A DNA stretch of 64,000 bases from Paenibacillus sp. S150 (GTDB lineage: Bacteria > Bacillota > Bacilli > Paenibacillales > Paenibacillaceae), in assembly GCF_019352175.1 (NCBI RefSeq), contig NZ_JACBYI010000002.1, positions 248,001 through 312,000 of the forward strand, read 5' to 3'. The position numbers were made by a program, and so were the translations under genes. A model generated the notes under the pieces. That model saw nothing but the letters and a program-made list of their open reading frames with translations, had not been told where the DNA came from and did no database searches. Numbering within the stretch: position 1 is the stretch's first letter; each line of letters opens with the position of its first letter. Positions 51,292 through 60,466 of this stretch are shown in pieces.

Positions 51292-52254
51292 ATGCAATTT
51301 AGAAAAACGTGGGTCATGGCTCTGGCATTAACAAGTGTAGTAGCACTTTCGGCATGCGGCAACAACAACGGTGGAAACAATGCAGCAACCAATAACGGGG
51401 GAAATAATGCAGCTGCCACAAATGCACCTACAGAAACAAGCAGCGGCGCAGATTTAAGCGGATCTATTCTGGCATCAGGCTCTACGGCGCTGCAGCCGCT
51501 GGTTGAGCAGGCGGCTGAGAAGTTCATGGAAGCGAACCCTGGCGTGGACATTCAGGTTCAGGGCGGCGGAAGCGGCACCGGCCTTACCCAGGTTGCTGAG
51601 AAGCAAGTGGATATCGGCAACTCCGATGTATTTGCAGAAGAAAAGCTGAAGGATGCCGATGCAGCAAAAGCAGAAGCGCTCGTAGACCATCAGGTGGCGG
51701 TTGTAGCGATTGCAGCAGTTGCTCATCCGGATGCAGGCGTGGATACATTGACCAAGCAACAGCTTGTTGACATCTTCACCGGCAAAATAACGAACTGGAG
51801 CGAAGTAGGCGGTGCAGACCAAAAGATCCAGATCATCAACCGTCCAAGCAGCTCCGGTACACGTGCTACCTTTGAAAGCTTCGCGCTTGAAACCAAAACA
51901 GAAGACCTGCAGGGCTCGATCCAGGAAGATTCCTCCGGTACGGTTAAGAAAATGATTGGCGAAACACCGGGAGCGATTGGTTATCTGGCTCTGTCCTACC
52001 TGGATGACACAGTTAAAACGTTGAACTATGAAGGCGTTGAGCCATCCGTAGACAACGTAATCTCCGGTAATTATCCGGTATGGGCTTACGAGCACATGTA
52101 CACTAACGGCGAACCAACCGGTGCTTTACAAGCATTCCTCGACTACATCTTGACTGATGAAGTGCAAACAGGCGATGTAGTGGAACTGGGGTACATTCCG
52201 GCTTCGCAAATGCAGGTTTCCCGCGATGTGGCCGGTACAGTAACGCCTAAGTAA
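51292..52254 (+). CDS. pstS: Phosphate ABC transporter substrate-binding lipoprotein PstS
   Basis: 320 residues. Lipobox ALSAC near residue 19, an Asn/Ala-rich linker, then the PstS fold with phosphate-binding loops ASGSTALQPL, QGGGSGTG and RPSSSGTRATFE. ATG 51292 has AGGAGGAG upstream. Sequence at about 51088-51115 has TTTACA followed by weak 11-base periodic matches to a Pho box; I do not call it. First gene of the pst operon. Confidence 0.93.
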   Translation: MQFRKTWVMALALTSVVALSACGNNNGGNNAATNNGGNNAAATNAPTETSSGADLSGSILASGSTALQPLVEQAAEKFMEANPGVDIQVQGGGSGTGLTQVAEKQVDIGNSDVFAEEKLKDADAAKAEALVDHQVAVVAIAAVAHPDAGVDTLTKQQLVDIFTGKITNWSEVGGADQKIQIINRPSSSGTRATFESFALETKTEDLQGSIQEDSSGTVKKMIGETPGAIGYLALSYLDDTVKTLNYEGVEPSVDNVISGNYPVWAYEHMYTNGEPTGALQAFLDYILTDEVQTGDVVELGYIPASQMQVSRDVAGTVTPK

Positions 52255-52303
52255 TTCCTTCCCGAAATTTAAGGATATCATCCATTAGAACTTCATGTGA
52301 TTA

Positions 52304-52330
52304 AGAGGCGGATTTCTTCTGCCTCTCTTT
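52304..52330 (+). terminator. Intercistronic hairpin pstS-pstC (attenuator)
   Basis: Stem AGAGGC / GCCTCT with T-rich tail between pstS and pstC. Would reduce read-through and raise PstS over the membrane subunits, as in other pst operons. Confidence 0.6.
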
Positions 52331-52353
52331 TCACTTTAGAAAGAGGGAGCATC

Positions 52354-53256
52354 TTGAGGGCAAAACCGAAAAAAACAAAGATCGAAAAACATCATATAGA
52401 AGATTTTATAGGACGGGCTTATATGTCCTTTTGTGTACTGCTATTGATAGTCATCATTATATCGATGGTGTATTTTGTAGCGTCCAAGGGTATTTCCACC
52501 TTCATCAGCGGAGATGTAAAAGTGTCGGATTTCCTGTTCGGCACCAAATGGTCGCCGGAAGCAGATTCACCGTCCTATGGAGCATTCCCGTTTATCGCCG
52601 GTTCATTCCTGGTTACGCTGCTTGCCGCATTGATTGCAAGTCCGCTCAGCCTGTGCGCCGCACTGTTCATGACAGAGATTGTTCCGGGCTGGGGCAAAAA
52701 GCTGCTGCAGCCGGTCATTGAGCTGTTGTCAGGTATTCCATCGGTCGTATACGGCTTTGTGGGCCTGAGCGTCATTGTTCCTTTTCTGCGCAACACGTTC
52801 CCTGGTCAGGGTATCGGGGTTGCTGCAGGCGCGCTTGTCCTGTCGGTCATGATCCTGCCGACGATTACAAGCGTGGCTGCAGACGCGCTGGCTTCATTGC
52901 CGCAAAGCCAGAAAGAATCCTCCTTTGCGCTCGGTGCCACCCGGTGGCAGACAATTGCCCGGGTGATTCTCCCGACTACATTCCCGGCAATTATGACAGG
53001 GGTGGTGCTGGGGATGGCCCGCGCATTCGGCGAGGCCCTTGCTGTGCAAATGGTTATCGGGAATGCGCCTTTCGTCCCGCGGTCGCTCTTTGAATCCGCT
53101 TCGACCCTGACCAGTGTAATTACACTGAGCATGGGCAATACAACGATGGGCTCACCGCAAAATAACGCGCTGTGGAGCATGGCGCTGGTTCTTATGCTGA
53201 TGACATTTGTCTTTGTCCTCCTCGTAAGAATGCTTGAAGGGAGAAATAAAATTTGA
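52354..53256 (+). CDS. pstC: Phosphate ABC transporter permease PstC
   Basis: 300 residues, about six helices, with the permease motif EALAVQMVIGNAPF and the EAA-like loop SSFALGATRWQTIARVILP. TTG at 52354 (GAGGGAG upstream). Overlaps pstA by four bases (TTGA). Confidence 0.92.
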   Translation: MRAKPKKTKIEKHHIEDFIGRAYMSFCVLLLIVIIISMVYFVASKGISTFISGDVKVSDFLFGTKWSPEADSPSYGAFPFIAGSFLVTLLAALIASPLSLCAALFMTEIVPGWGKKLLQPVIELLSGIPSVVYGFVGLSVIVPFLRNTFPGQGIGVAAGALVLSVMILPTITSVAADALASLPQSQKESSFALGATRWQTIARVILPTTFPAIMTGVVLGMARAFGEALAVQMVIGNAPFVPRSLFESASTLTSVITLSMGNTTMGSPQNNALWSMALVLMLMTFVFVLLVRMLEGRNKI

Positions 53257-54149
53257 AGCCAAGAACCGCAGACAAAATCGCCACAGCACTGATTGTTTTT
53301 TTCGCATTACTGATTGTAGCCATCCTGGTGGGATTGCTTGGATACATTCTGATCCGCGGCCTGAACCACGTCAGCTGGGATTTCTTAACTTCGGCACCGC
53401 AAAAGATCCGTACGGGCGGAGGTGTCGGGCCTCAGCTGTTCAACTCCATCTATCTGCTGGTGCTGACACTTATCATTACAGTGCCGCTTGGCCTCGGTGC
53501 CGGAATCTTCATGGCGGAATATGCCCGCCCCGGCAAGCTGACCAACTTCATCCGTCTGATCGTGGAGGTATTGTCTTCTTTTCCTTCGATCGTTGTCGGC
53601 TTGTTCGGTCTCCTGCTCATAGTCAACACCTTTAATCTTGGCTTCTCCCTGGTTTCCGGCGCATTGGCGCTGACCTTCTTCAATCTGCCGCTGATGGTGC
53701 GGATAACGGAGCAGGCCTTCCGCACAGTGCCGAACCAGCAGAAGGAGGCAGGGTTTGCCCTTGGGTTATCCAAGTGGAAGATTGTCACCAATGTTCTGCT
53801 TCCGGTTGCATTGCCGACCATTATTACCGGAACCATCCTGTCAGCGGGCCGTGTCTTCGGGGAAGCGGCCGCGCTGATGTTCACGGCGGGCATGAGCAGC
53901 CCGCGACTGGATTTCAGCAACTGGAATCCGTCCAGCCCGACTTCACCGCTGAATCCTTTCCGTCCGGCAGAAACGCTGGCTGTGCACATCTGGAAGATCA
54001 ACAGTGAAGGCCTGGCACCGGATGCGGCTCAGATTGCAGCAGGTGCTTCGGCTGTACTCGTCCTTACAGTGCTGATCTTCAATTTGGCGGCGCGCTACTT
54101 CGGACGGATGATTTACCGCAAGCTTACGGCTTCCAAAAGAATGAGCTGA
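53253..54149 (+). CDS. pstA: Phosphate ABC transporter permease PstA
   Basis: 298 residues, about six helices. EAA loop EAGFALGLSKWKIVTNVLLP and GRVFGEAAALMFTAG. TTG start overlaps the pstC stop. Confidence 0.92.
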   Translation: MKPRTADKIATALIVFFALLIVAILVGLLGYILIRGLNHVSWDFLTSAPQKIRTGGGVGPQLFNSIYLLVLTLIITVPLGLGAGIFMAEYARPGKLTNFIRLIVEVLSSFPSIVVGLFGLLLIVNTFNLGFSLVSGALALTFFNLPLMVRITEQAFRTVPNQQKEAGFALGLSKWKIVTNVLLPVALPTIITGTILSAGRVFGEAAALMFTAGMSSPRLDFSNWNPSSPTSPLNPFRPAETLAVHIWKINSEGLAPDAAQIAAGASAVLVLTVLIFNLAARYFGRMIYRKLTASKRMS

Positions 54150-54185
54150 CAGCAAGCATAGATGGATCAATAGGAGGAATATGAG

Positions 54186-54962
54186 ATGGGTATAGCGGAA
54201 CCAGTGGTGCGCGAGTCCTTCCAGACCGAGGATTTGAGTATATTTTACGGCACATATGAGGCAGTGAAGGGGATTAGCCTTCCCTTTGCCCGGAATACAG
54301 TTACAGCGCTTATCGGCCCTTCGGGCTGCGGCAAATCGACCTTTCTCCGTTCGCTGAATCGGATGAATGATGAGATCTCCGGATCGACAACGAAGGGAAG
54401 CATCTGGATCGACGGCGTGGATATCAATGCACCCGGCACGGATGTCATCAAGCTTCGTCAAAAAATCGGCATGGTCTGGCAGAAGCCAAACCCGTTCTAT
54501 AAATCCATTTACGAGAATATTGCGTTTGGCCCGAAATATCATGGCATCAAAGGCAAAAAGGCGCTGGATGAAATTGTGGAGAGCAGCCTGCGGCGCGCCG
54601 CCCTGTGGGATGAAGTCAAGGACCGCCTGAAGGATTCGGCATTGGCCTTGTCCGGCGGACAGCAGCAGCGTCTTTGCATTGCCCGTGCTTTATCGGTCAA
54701 TCCGCAGATATTGCTGCTGGATGAACCGGCTTCGGCGCTGGACCCGGTCTCAACGGGTAAAGTAGAGGAACTGATCAAGGAGCTGAAGGAAGAGCTGCGG
54801 ATCGTTATTGTTACCCATAACATGCAGCAGGCAGCGCGAATCTCCGACTATACCGCTTATTTTTACCTCGGGTCGCTTGTTGAATATGATAAGACGGAGA
54901 AGGTTTTCAGCAATCCTGACAATCAGATGACCCAGGAATATATTATGGGCCGCTTCGGTTGA
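54186..54962 (+). CDS. pstB: Phosphate ABC transporter ATPase PstB
   Basis: 258 residues. Walker [10 protein letters not shown] followed by the PstB-specific [10 protein letters not shown], signature [15 protein letters not shown], Walker [14 protein letters not shown], His switch [11 protein letters not shown] 54186 follows AGGAGG. No phoU is seen after it; a terminator follows at once. Confidence 0.95.
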   Translation: MGIAEPVVRESFQTEDLSIFYGTYEAVKGISLPFARNTVTALIGPSGCGKSTFLRSLNRMNDEISGSTTKGSIWIDGVDINAPGTDVIKLRQKIGMVWQKPNPFYKSIYENIAFGPKYHGIKGKKALDEIVESSLRRAALWDEVKDRLKDSALALSGGQQQRLCIARALSVNPQILLLDEPASALDPVSTGKVEELIKELKEELRIVIVTHNMQQAARISDYTAYFYLGSLVEYDKTEKVFSNPDNQMTQEYIMGRFG

Positions 54963-54980
54963 GTAATTATTGCTCCGGAA

Positions 54981-55025
54981 CAGGTACAGCCCCTCGATTG
55001 AGAGGAGGCTATACCTGTTTTTTTT
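54981..55025 (+). terminator. Terminator of the pst operon
   Basis: Stem CAGGTA / TACCTG with inner AGCC/GGCT and CCTC/GAGG pairing, followed by T8. Directly abuts repeat A. Confidence 0.85.
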
Positions 55026-55124
55026 AAAGATAAGAATTTATATGTTTCACGCTATACATTAGCCTTCTCTTTCTCGCTGAAACGGATACCGTCCTTATCA
55101 GGACGGCGAAGCCGTTTCTGCTTG
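55026..55124 (+). repeat. Dispersed repeat A, full copy 2
   Basis: Nearly identical to 29520-29618 over its whole length, including the outer GAAACGG/CCGTTTC and inner CCGTCCTT/AGGACGG stems. Lies between the pst terminator and the convergent MFS gene; in both full copies it directly follows a terminator. Confidence 0.72.
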
Positions 55125-55164
55125 ATTCTGAACACGCTTTAACCTGGTGAAACGTTTGGACATC

Positions 55165-56373
55165 CTACACGGCCTGGCGTAACACGAAAAAGAACGCACT
55201 AATAACCAGTACAGTTAAAATGAAAGCAAAACCGGTAGTTCCGCTGACAAGCCCTTTACTATCAATAAGAAAGCCGGTACATACAGGCAATAAGGCAGCC
55301 GGAATATATCCTCCCAAATTTAAAACAGCATTCGCCTCCGCTCTGCGATGCTCAGGGACATGAACGCCGATGAGCGTCAATCCGCCTAATTGGCCAAGTC
55401 CTTGACCCATACCTGCAAAAATGGCCGCCATGAAGAAACACATTGCCGACGAGAGGGCAACAGCTGCAACAAGACCTGCCATGGATAGAATAGTGGCAGT
55501 CATACTGACGATGAAAATCGTACGGACAGGCAGCTTGTTCAGGACAAATTGAATTCCTGTGGCTGTCAGGAACATGACACAGGCTGTAGTGCCTGCTACC
55601 AATGGGCTAGTTACATGAAGAAGTTTTGAGAGCAGGGAAGGCCCAAGGGACAATACAAAAGATGTTGCAGTAATGCCCGGTGCAAAAGCGGCAATGCCTA
55701 GAGCAAGATGCAGACGATTGGCTGAAGGGACGCCGGGCCAATGCAGATTCCATTTATTCTGATCATGCAAATCTGTGTTTCTTTGGGGCAGTGTCCATAC
55801 AACAAAACATGCGCTGATCAAGAATACAGCCTGAATCAAGAACAGAGGGACGACAGGACGTAACAAAACGCTGGTCAGAATGCCTGAGAGCAGCGGACCG
55901 AGGCCTGCACCGAGTACCATGGACACCGATGCTGCAAGGGAGGCCGTTTGCTTCAGCTTCGTTCCGCCCACATCGGCAACAGAGGCCATACCGGCTGAAA
56001 CAATGACACCGACAGCAATCCCAGATAGGAAACGGGCTGCCAGAAGGGCAAGGACGGAATGTGCATTTGCAAACAGCACACAAGCCATAATAGCCGCTGT
56101 GATTCCCGGAAATAAAACCGGCTTGCGTCCATAACGGTCGGACAGTTGACCCGCAAACAGAAGCGTAAGGAGCAGCCCGGCAATATAGGAAGCAAATATT
56201 AATGTGAGCGTGCTGTTGGAGAAGTTGATTTCCTGCTGCCAATATACATAAAGCGGGGTTGCCGAATTGGAAAGGATAAAGACGGCAGTAATCATCCAGG
56301 CAGTAAGCCATACACGCTTGGAGGAAATGCGTTTCTTTATGAGAGTTGTACGCGTGGTTTGAGTCTTATCCAT
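55165..56373 (-). CDS. MFS transporter (multidrug efflux type)
   Basis: 402 residues, about 12 helices. Motif A AGQLSDRYGRKPVLF and motif C-like MVLGAGLGPLLSG in helix 5, typical of drug:H+ antiporters. ATG at 56373 has AAAGGAG eleven bases upstream; eight extra codons are possible. Divergent from a LysR gene with dyads between them. Confidence 0.87.
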   Translation of the reverse strand: MDKTQTTRTTLIKKRISSKRVWLTAWMITAVFILSNSATPLYVYWQQEINFSNSTLTLIFASYIAGLLLTLLFAGQLSDRYGRKPVLFPGITAAIMACVLFANAHSVLALLAARFLSGIAVGVIVSAGMASVADVGGTKLKQTASLAASVSMVLGAGLGPLLSGILTSVLLRPVVPLFLIQAVFLISACFVVWTLPQRNTDLHDQNKWNLHWPGVPSANRLHLALGIAAFAPGITATSFVLSLGPSLLSKLLHVTSPLVAGTTACVMFLTATGIQFVLNKLPVRTIFIVSMTATILSMAGLVAAVALSSAMCFFMAAIFAGMGQGLGQLGGLTLIGVHVPEHRRAEANAVLNLGGYIPAALLPVCTGFLIDSKGLVSGTTGFAFILTVLVISAFFFVLRQAV

Positions 56374-56430
56374 AGCCGTGACAGCTCCTTTCTTCACCTA
56401 TCGCTGAGTTGTCTTCTATCATAGAATATG

Positions 56431-56484
56431 TTTCAATATAACTGAAATACAAATAATTCATGATAGGAATAACCAAATGGTTAT
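56431..56484. promoter_or_regulatory. Operator-like dyads between MFS and lysR genes
   Basis: TTTCA-N7-TGAAA (56431-56447), a LysR-type T-N11-A box, and ATAACC-N4-GGTTAT (56469-56484). Both lie in the divergent promoter region. Confidence 0.5.
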
Positions 56485-56499
56485 GATGTGGTCAAGCAT

Positions 56500-57396
56500 A
56501 TGAACATCAATCAACTCGAAGTATTTATTAAGGTCGCGGAAAAGATGAATGTAACGGAGGCTGCCAAAGCGCTGTTTATTTCTCAGCCTGCAGTCAGTAA
56601 GGCCTTGAAAAACCTGGAGAGCTTTTTACAGATCAAGCTGTTTATTCGGGACAAGCAGAATGGCCTGGCACTTACCGATGTGGGACAAGAAATGCTGATT
56701 CTGGCAAGGGAAATGAAGGAGCTTGAAAGCAAAATGCTCCAGCTCGCCTGTCAGGAGAACAAGCTCTTGCGCGGTAAGGTGAGAATCGGATCATTCCCGG
56801 CAGCCTCGGCGAACTTGTTGCCGGATGCGATTGGTTTATTCCGTACCCAATATCCGCAGGTTACGATTGAACTGATGGAAGGAACCTCCAATCAAATTAA
56901 GCAGTGGGTTGACGACCGGTCGGTGGAAATCGGGATTGTTGCGTCTCCTTTTGAGCCTTTCGATTTTAAAATCGTGGCGCATGACAGTATGGCAGCCATT
57001 TTGCCGGAGAATCATCCTTTACAATTAGAGAGGGAGGTAAGCCTGGAAGATTACAGGAATGAGCTTATATTTTGCAAAGGCGGGCATGAAGCAGTTGTTT
57101 TAAACACATTGGAAGAAAAGGGCATACCCTTTCATGAGAATCTGACTGTCCAAACAGCCGAAACCTTAATTCATATGGTTCAAAAACATCTGGGGATCGG
57201 CATTATATCCCGTTTCTCGCTTTCTTCTGTTACGCATCATTTGATGATCAAAGAAATTGTGCCTCGAATCACCCGGGATATCGGACTTGTCGCAAATTCC
57301 TTTACTGAATTGACGCCGGCAGGCAAACAGTTTCTAAATATCATGGGCCAATTGTATGGCGCCGTCCTGCCGCAAGATTTTGAATTCCGCACTTGA
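56500..57396 (+). CDS. LysR-family transcriptional regulator
   Basis: 298 residues. HTH at 1-60 (NVTEAAKALFISQPAVSKALKNLESFLQIKLF), effector domain from about 88. Probably controls the divergent MFS exporter. ATG at 56500 has no strong ribosome site; GTG at 56488 is possible. Its stop codon lies within the promoter of the next operon. Confidence 0.87.
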   Translation: MNINQLEVFIKVAEKMNVTEAAKALFISQPAVSKALKNLESFLQIKLFIRDKQNGLALTDVGQEMLILAREMKELESKMLQLACQENKLLRGKVRIGSFPAASANLLPDAIGLFRTQYPQVTIELMEGTSNQIKQWVDDRSVEIGIVASPFEPFDFKIVAHDSMAAILPENHPLQLEREVSLEDYRNELIFCKGGHEAVVLNTLEEKGIPFHENLTVQTAETLIHMVQKHLGIGIISRFSLSSVTHHLMIKEIVPRITRDIGLVANSFTELTPAGKQFLNIMGQLYGAVLPQDFEFRT

Positions 57397-57441
57397 TAAA
57401 CTAATTATATTAGTTTATATTATAACTAATATCATTAGTTT
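57393..57441 (+). promoter_or_regulatory. Promoter with two tandem TetR-type operators
   Basis: TTGATA (57393), 17 bases, TATATT (57416). The spacer holds AAACTAAT-TAT-ATTAGTTT (57398-57416) and a second copy AACTAAT-ATC-ATTAGTT (57424-57440) covers the start point; centres 25 bases apart. The TetR regulator is the second gene of the operon. Confidence 0.75.
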
Positions 57442-57454
57442 TGGAGGGGGTCGC

Positions 57455-58175
57455 ATGAGATTGACTCGGGAAGGCCATTTGCTGCAGCTCACCTGGATGC
57501 CCAGATTATTTCCCGTTAATTGCTACCTGGTTGAAGAAGCGGATGGATTGACGTTGATAGATGCTGCTCTGCCATTCAGCGTGCAAGGAATTTTTAGATA
57601 CGGCGGCAAAGTTGAATAAACCGGTTAACCGCATTGTGCTGACACATGCCCACGGCGATCATGTTGGAGCACTGGATGAACTGAAGAAGCGGCTTCCGGC
57701 AGCTAGGGTGTATATTTCCGAACGGGATTCCGCCTTACTTAGGGGAGACCGTTCCTTGAGGGCTGACGAGCCGCAAACGCCGATTAAGGGCAGTGTTCCG
57801 GCCAGGATTGCTACGGTGCCGGATATCCTGGTGCGGGAAGGCGATGCTATCGGCTCTTTAACAGCCATCGCGACTCCCGGCCATACGCCGGGTTCGATGT
57901 CCTTTCTTGATGTGCGTACCGGAGCGCTTGTTGTCGGAGATGCTTTTCAGACCTTCCGCGGAACTGCTGTATCGGGGACAGTCATACCCTTATTTCCCTT
58001 TCCCGCTATGGCAACATGGAATAAAACGCGGGCACTGGAGAGCGCGCTCAAGCTGATCCGGGTTTCGCCCAAGCTGCTTGCGGCAGGACACGGCAATCTG
58101 CTGAAGGCTCCCGGCGAACAAATGAAATATGCAATTCACCAAGCAGAAGCACTGCTGAAGAAAGTAGGGAGCTGA
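57455..58175 (+). pseudogene. MBL-fold hydrolase gene with a frameshift at a T5 run
   Basis: ATG 57455 (GGAGGGGG upstream) starts the usual family opening LTREGHLLQLTWMPRLFPVNCYLVEE...LTLIDAALPFSVQGI, but the frame ends at 57619. The rest, with the metal motif LTHAHGDHVGALD, TPGHTPGSMSF and GDAFQTF, lies in the +1 frame from 57591-57595. Removing one T of TTTTT restores a single protein of about 239 residues. The catalytic half could also be read alone from ATG 57561 (204 residues). Followed without gap by the tetR gene. Confidence 0.78.
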
Positions 58176-58763
58176 ATGTCTCCAAGAGCCGGATTGGATA
58201 CACATGCCTTAGTGTTGGCAGCTGTGGAAATTGCTGATGAGCAGGGAATAGAGGCGGTAACCCTGGCTGCGCTCGCAGCCAAGCTGGGTGTGCGTTCCCC
58301 GTCGTTGTATAATTACATTAACGGTCTTCAGGGGCTGCGCTCATTGCTTGCCGTTCACGGCCTGGAATTGCTGCATACGGCAATGTCTGACGCTTCGGAG
58401 GGACTCAAGAGAGATGAAGCTGTTCACGCCATGGGACAGGCTTACATTGATTTTGCCAGGGAACACCCCGGACTGTATGAAACTACGCTGCGGGCGCCGG
58501 AGGCAGGGAATTTGGAACTGGAGAAGATAAGCGGCCGGGTGCTGTCTTTGATTATTGAAGTGCTGTCCGGCTATGGGCTGGGTGCAGAGGGCGAGCTGCA
58601 TGCCGTCCGGGGGCTGCGCAGCCTGCTGCACGGATTCGCTGCCCTGGAGAACAAGAGGGCCTTCGGGATGCCGCTGGAGACGGACATCAGCTTGACCCGG
58701 CTGATCAGCACGTTCATTGCCGGTATCGACAAAATGGGTTCAAGCTCAGGAGATCAGCCGTAA
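58176..58763 (+). CDS. TetR-family regulator with WHG-type C-terminal domain
   Basis: 195 residues. The HTH at about 8-55 is AAVEIADEQGIEAVTLAALAAKLGVRSPSLYNYINGLQGL. The C-terminal domain resembles TetR_C/WHG (FAREHPGLYETTLRAPE, RGLRSLLHGFAALE). Start directly follows the MBL stop (TGA-ATG). Likely binds the tandem palindromes at 57398 and 57424 and represses its own operon. Confidence 0.87.
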   Translation: MSPRAGLDTHALVLAAVEIADEQGIEAVTLAALAAKLGVRSPSLYNYINGLQGLRSLLAVHGLELLHTAMSDASEGLKRDEAVHAMGQAYIDFAREHPGLYETTLRAPEAGNLELEKISGRVLSLIIEVLSGYGLGAEGELHAVRGLRSLLHGFAALENKRAFGMPLETDISLTRLISTFIAGIDKMGSSSGDQP

Positions 58764-58800
58764 GCGCTTTCTATAAAATATATATGATAGGGCAGCCTCT

Positions 58801-58974
58801 TCACAGCATGGGGGCCAGGTATGCAATCAGAAAATACAGAAAACCAAACAGCAGCATGATATAAGCCGTATACTTAATCGCATTGGAAGCAACAATGCTT
58901 GAGTCGGTAGGGGCTTTCGCTTCTGTACGTTCCGGCTCCACAGGGTCCATATCGTGGGTCAATGATTCCTTCAT
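58801..58974 (-). CDS. Small single-pass membrane protein
   Basis: 57 residues: acidic soluble N-terminus (MKESLTHDMDPVEPERTEAK) and one C-terminal helix (YTAYIMLLFGFLYFLIAYLA). AAGGAGG lies eight bases before ATG 58974. The frame extends upstream to 59184, but that part is leader. Function unknown. Confidence 0.65.
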   Translation of the reverse strand: MKESLTHDMDPVEPERTEAKAPTDSSIVASNAIKYTAYIMLLFGFLYFLIAYLAPML

Positions 58975-59112
58975 CGGGATAACCTCCTTGGAAATAGAAT
59001 CCTTAATTGTATTGTGACATATTTGTGAATTAAATTCAACAATATTGTGAATTATATTTGAACAAAACTTCAAAATTGGGTTTTTTACTAGGTTGAATAT
59101 AGTGAAGCAGTC

Positions 59113-59158
59113 CAAAAAAACACCCTGCAGCCTCTTTTGCAAGAGAATCTGCAGGGTG
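59113..59158 (-). terminator. Terminator of the M29 aminopeptidase genes
   Basis: Perfect 10-bp stem CACCCTGCAG / CTGCAGGGTG with inner CTCTT/AAGAG, preceded by A7 (U-tract on the minus strand). Confidence 0.88.
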
Positions 59159-59202
59159 CTTTGCATACGCATAAGATTTGTCAAGACTTCAAGAGATTAC
59201 AA

Positions 59203-60432
59203 TCAAGCCCAGTCTCCGTTGCGGAAAATAGGTTCGGCAAGGCCGTCATCCGTGATTCCGTCGATATTCATTTCCGGTGATCCCATCATGAAATCCACAT
59301 GTGTCAGGCTCTGGTTCATCCCGCGTGCTGCAAGCTCTTCCTTGGTCATCGAAGTGCCTTGCTGCAAGGTAAAAGCGTATGCTGCTCCCAGAGCCAGGTG
59401 GCAGGAGGCATTTTCATCGAAGAGGGTAGTGTAATACAGTATGCCGCTTTCCGAGATGGGAGAATGGTAGGGCACAAGGGCAACTTCGCCAAAATAAGCG
59501 GAGCCTTCATCCATCGCCAGCAGCGACGAGAGCGCTTCCTGTCCTGCCTCGGCTGTATAGTCTGTAACTTTCCCGTTTTCCAGTGTAAGGCTGAACCGGT
59601 CTATGATTTTGCCGCTGTAGCTGAGCGGCTTCGTGCTGCTGACCTTGCCGTTCGCTCCGGTTTTAAGCGGTGCGGTAAACACCTCTTCTGTCGGAATATT
59701 AGCCAGAAAAGGCACTCCGCGTCCGTTCACGGCGCCCGCCTGGCACCAAATGTGGCCTTCAGGCAGCTCAACCGTGAGATCTGTACCAGGCGCGGTATAG
59801 TGGAGCTTGCGGTATTTTTTGGCATTGAGAGCATCACAGCGCTGCTTCAACCCCCCCAGATGCAGGCGCCAGGCTTCAACCGGATGCTCCTGGTCTGCTC
59901 TGACCGCCTTGAAGATGGCATCCCACAGCAGGCCAACCTGCTGCTCAGGCGGGGCGTCCGGGAATACCTTGGCCGCCCAGACAGGGGAAGGGTAAGCCAC
60001 AATGCTCCAGCTGGCATGGTTGCCCATCAGCAGTTCACGGTAAGATGCCATAGCCTTGCCGGCGGTCCGCTGATTGTCGGCAATACGCAGGGGATCTATT
60101 CCTTTCAGCAGATCCGGATTTGCTGAAACAATGGAAAGGAACGCCGCTCCGTTCCGGGCCAGATCCTCCAGCTCATCCGCTTGCCATTTCGGCGGTTCCA
60201 GGAAGCTTTCGGACGGCGCCAATTCATAGCGTGCCCGTGTGACGAGCTCATCGGTATAATTGACTTTGACCAGTTTGGCACCCGCTTCATAGGCTTGACG
60301 GACAACCAGCCGCACCAGCTCTGCACAAGAAATGTCTGCGTTGACCACCAGCGTCTGCCCAGGCTGAATGTTAATTCCTATTTTTACTGTCAGCAATGCG
60401 TAATTCTCCAGCTTTTGCTCATAACTCAGCAT
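59203..60432 (-). CDS. Aminopeptidase, M29 family (paralog 2)
   Basis: 409 residues. M29 metal and catalytic motifs are visible: NIPTEEVFTAP, GEVALVP, ENASCHLALG and HVDFMMGS. A cobalt- or zinc-dependent, broad-specificity cytoplasmic aminopeptidase of the AmpS/AmpT type. It follows the closely similar paralog at 60467 after 34 bases, so the two are a tandem duplication in one operon. Confidence 0.92.
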   Translation of the reverse strand: MLSYEQKLENYALLTVKIGINIQPGQTLVVNADISCAELVRLVVRQAYEAGAKLVKVNYTDELVTRARYELAPSESFLEPPKWQADELEDLARNGAAFLSIVSANPDLLKGIDPLRIADNQRTAGKAMASYRELLMGNHASWSIVAYPSPVWAAKVFPDAPPEQQVGLLWDAIFKAVRADQEHPVEAWRLHLGGLKQRCDALNAKKYRKLHYTAPGTDLTVELPEGHIWCQAGAVNGRGVPFLANIPTEEVFTAPLKTGANGKVSSTKPLSYSGKIIDRFSLTLENGKVTDYTAEAGQEALSSLLAMDEGSAYFGEVALVPYHSPISESGILYYTTLFDENASCHLALGAAYAFTLQQGTSMTKEELAARGMNQSLTHVDFMMGSPEMNIDGITDDGLAEPIFRNGDWA

Positions 60433-60466
60433 CGGTTACACTCCTTTCAATATCTCCTGTTCTGCT

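Noticed and set aside
59299..60126. 275-codon plus-strand frame over an M29 gene
   Set aside because: Antisense to the aminopeptidase; no start context or domain.
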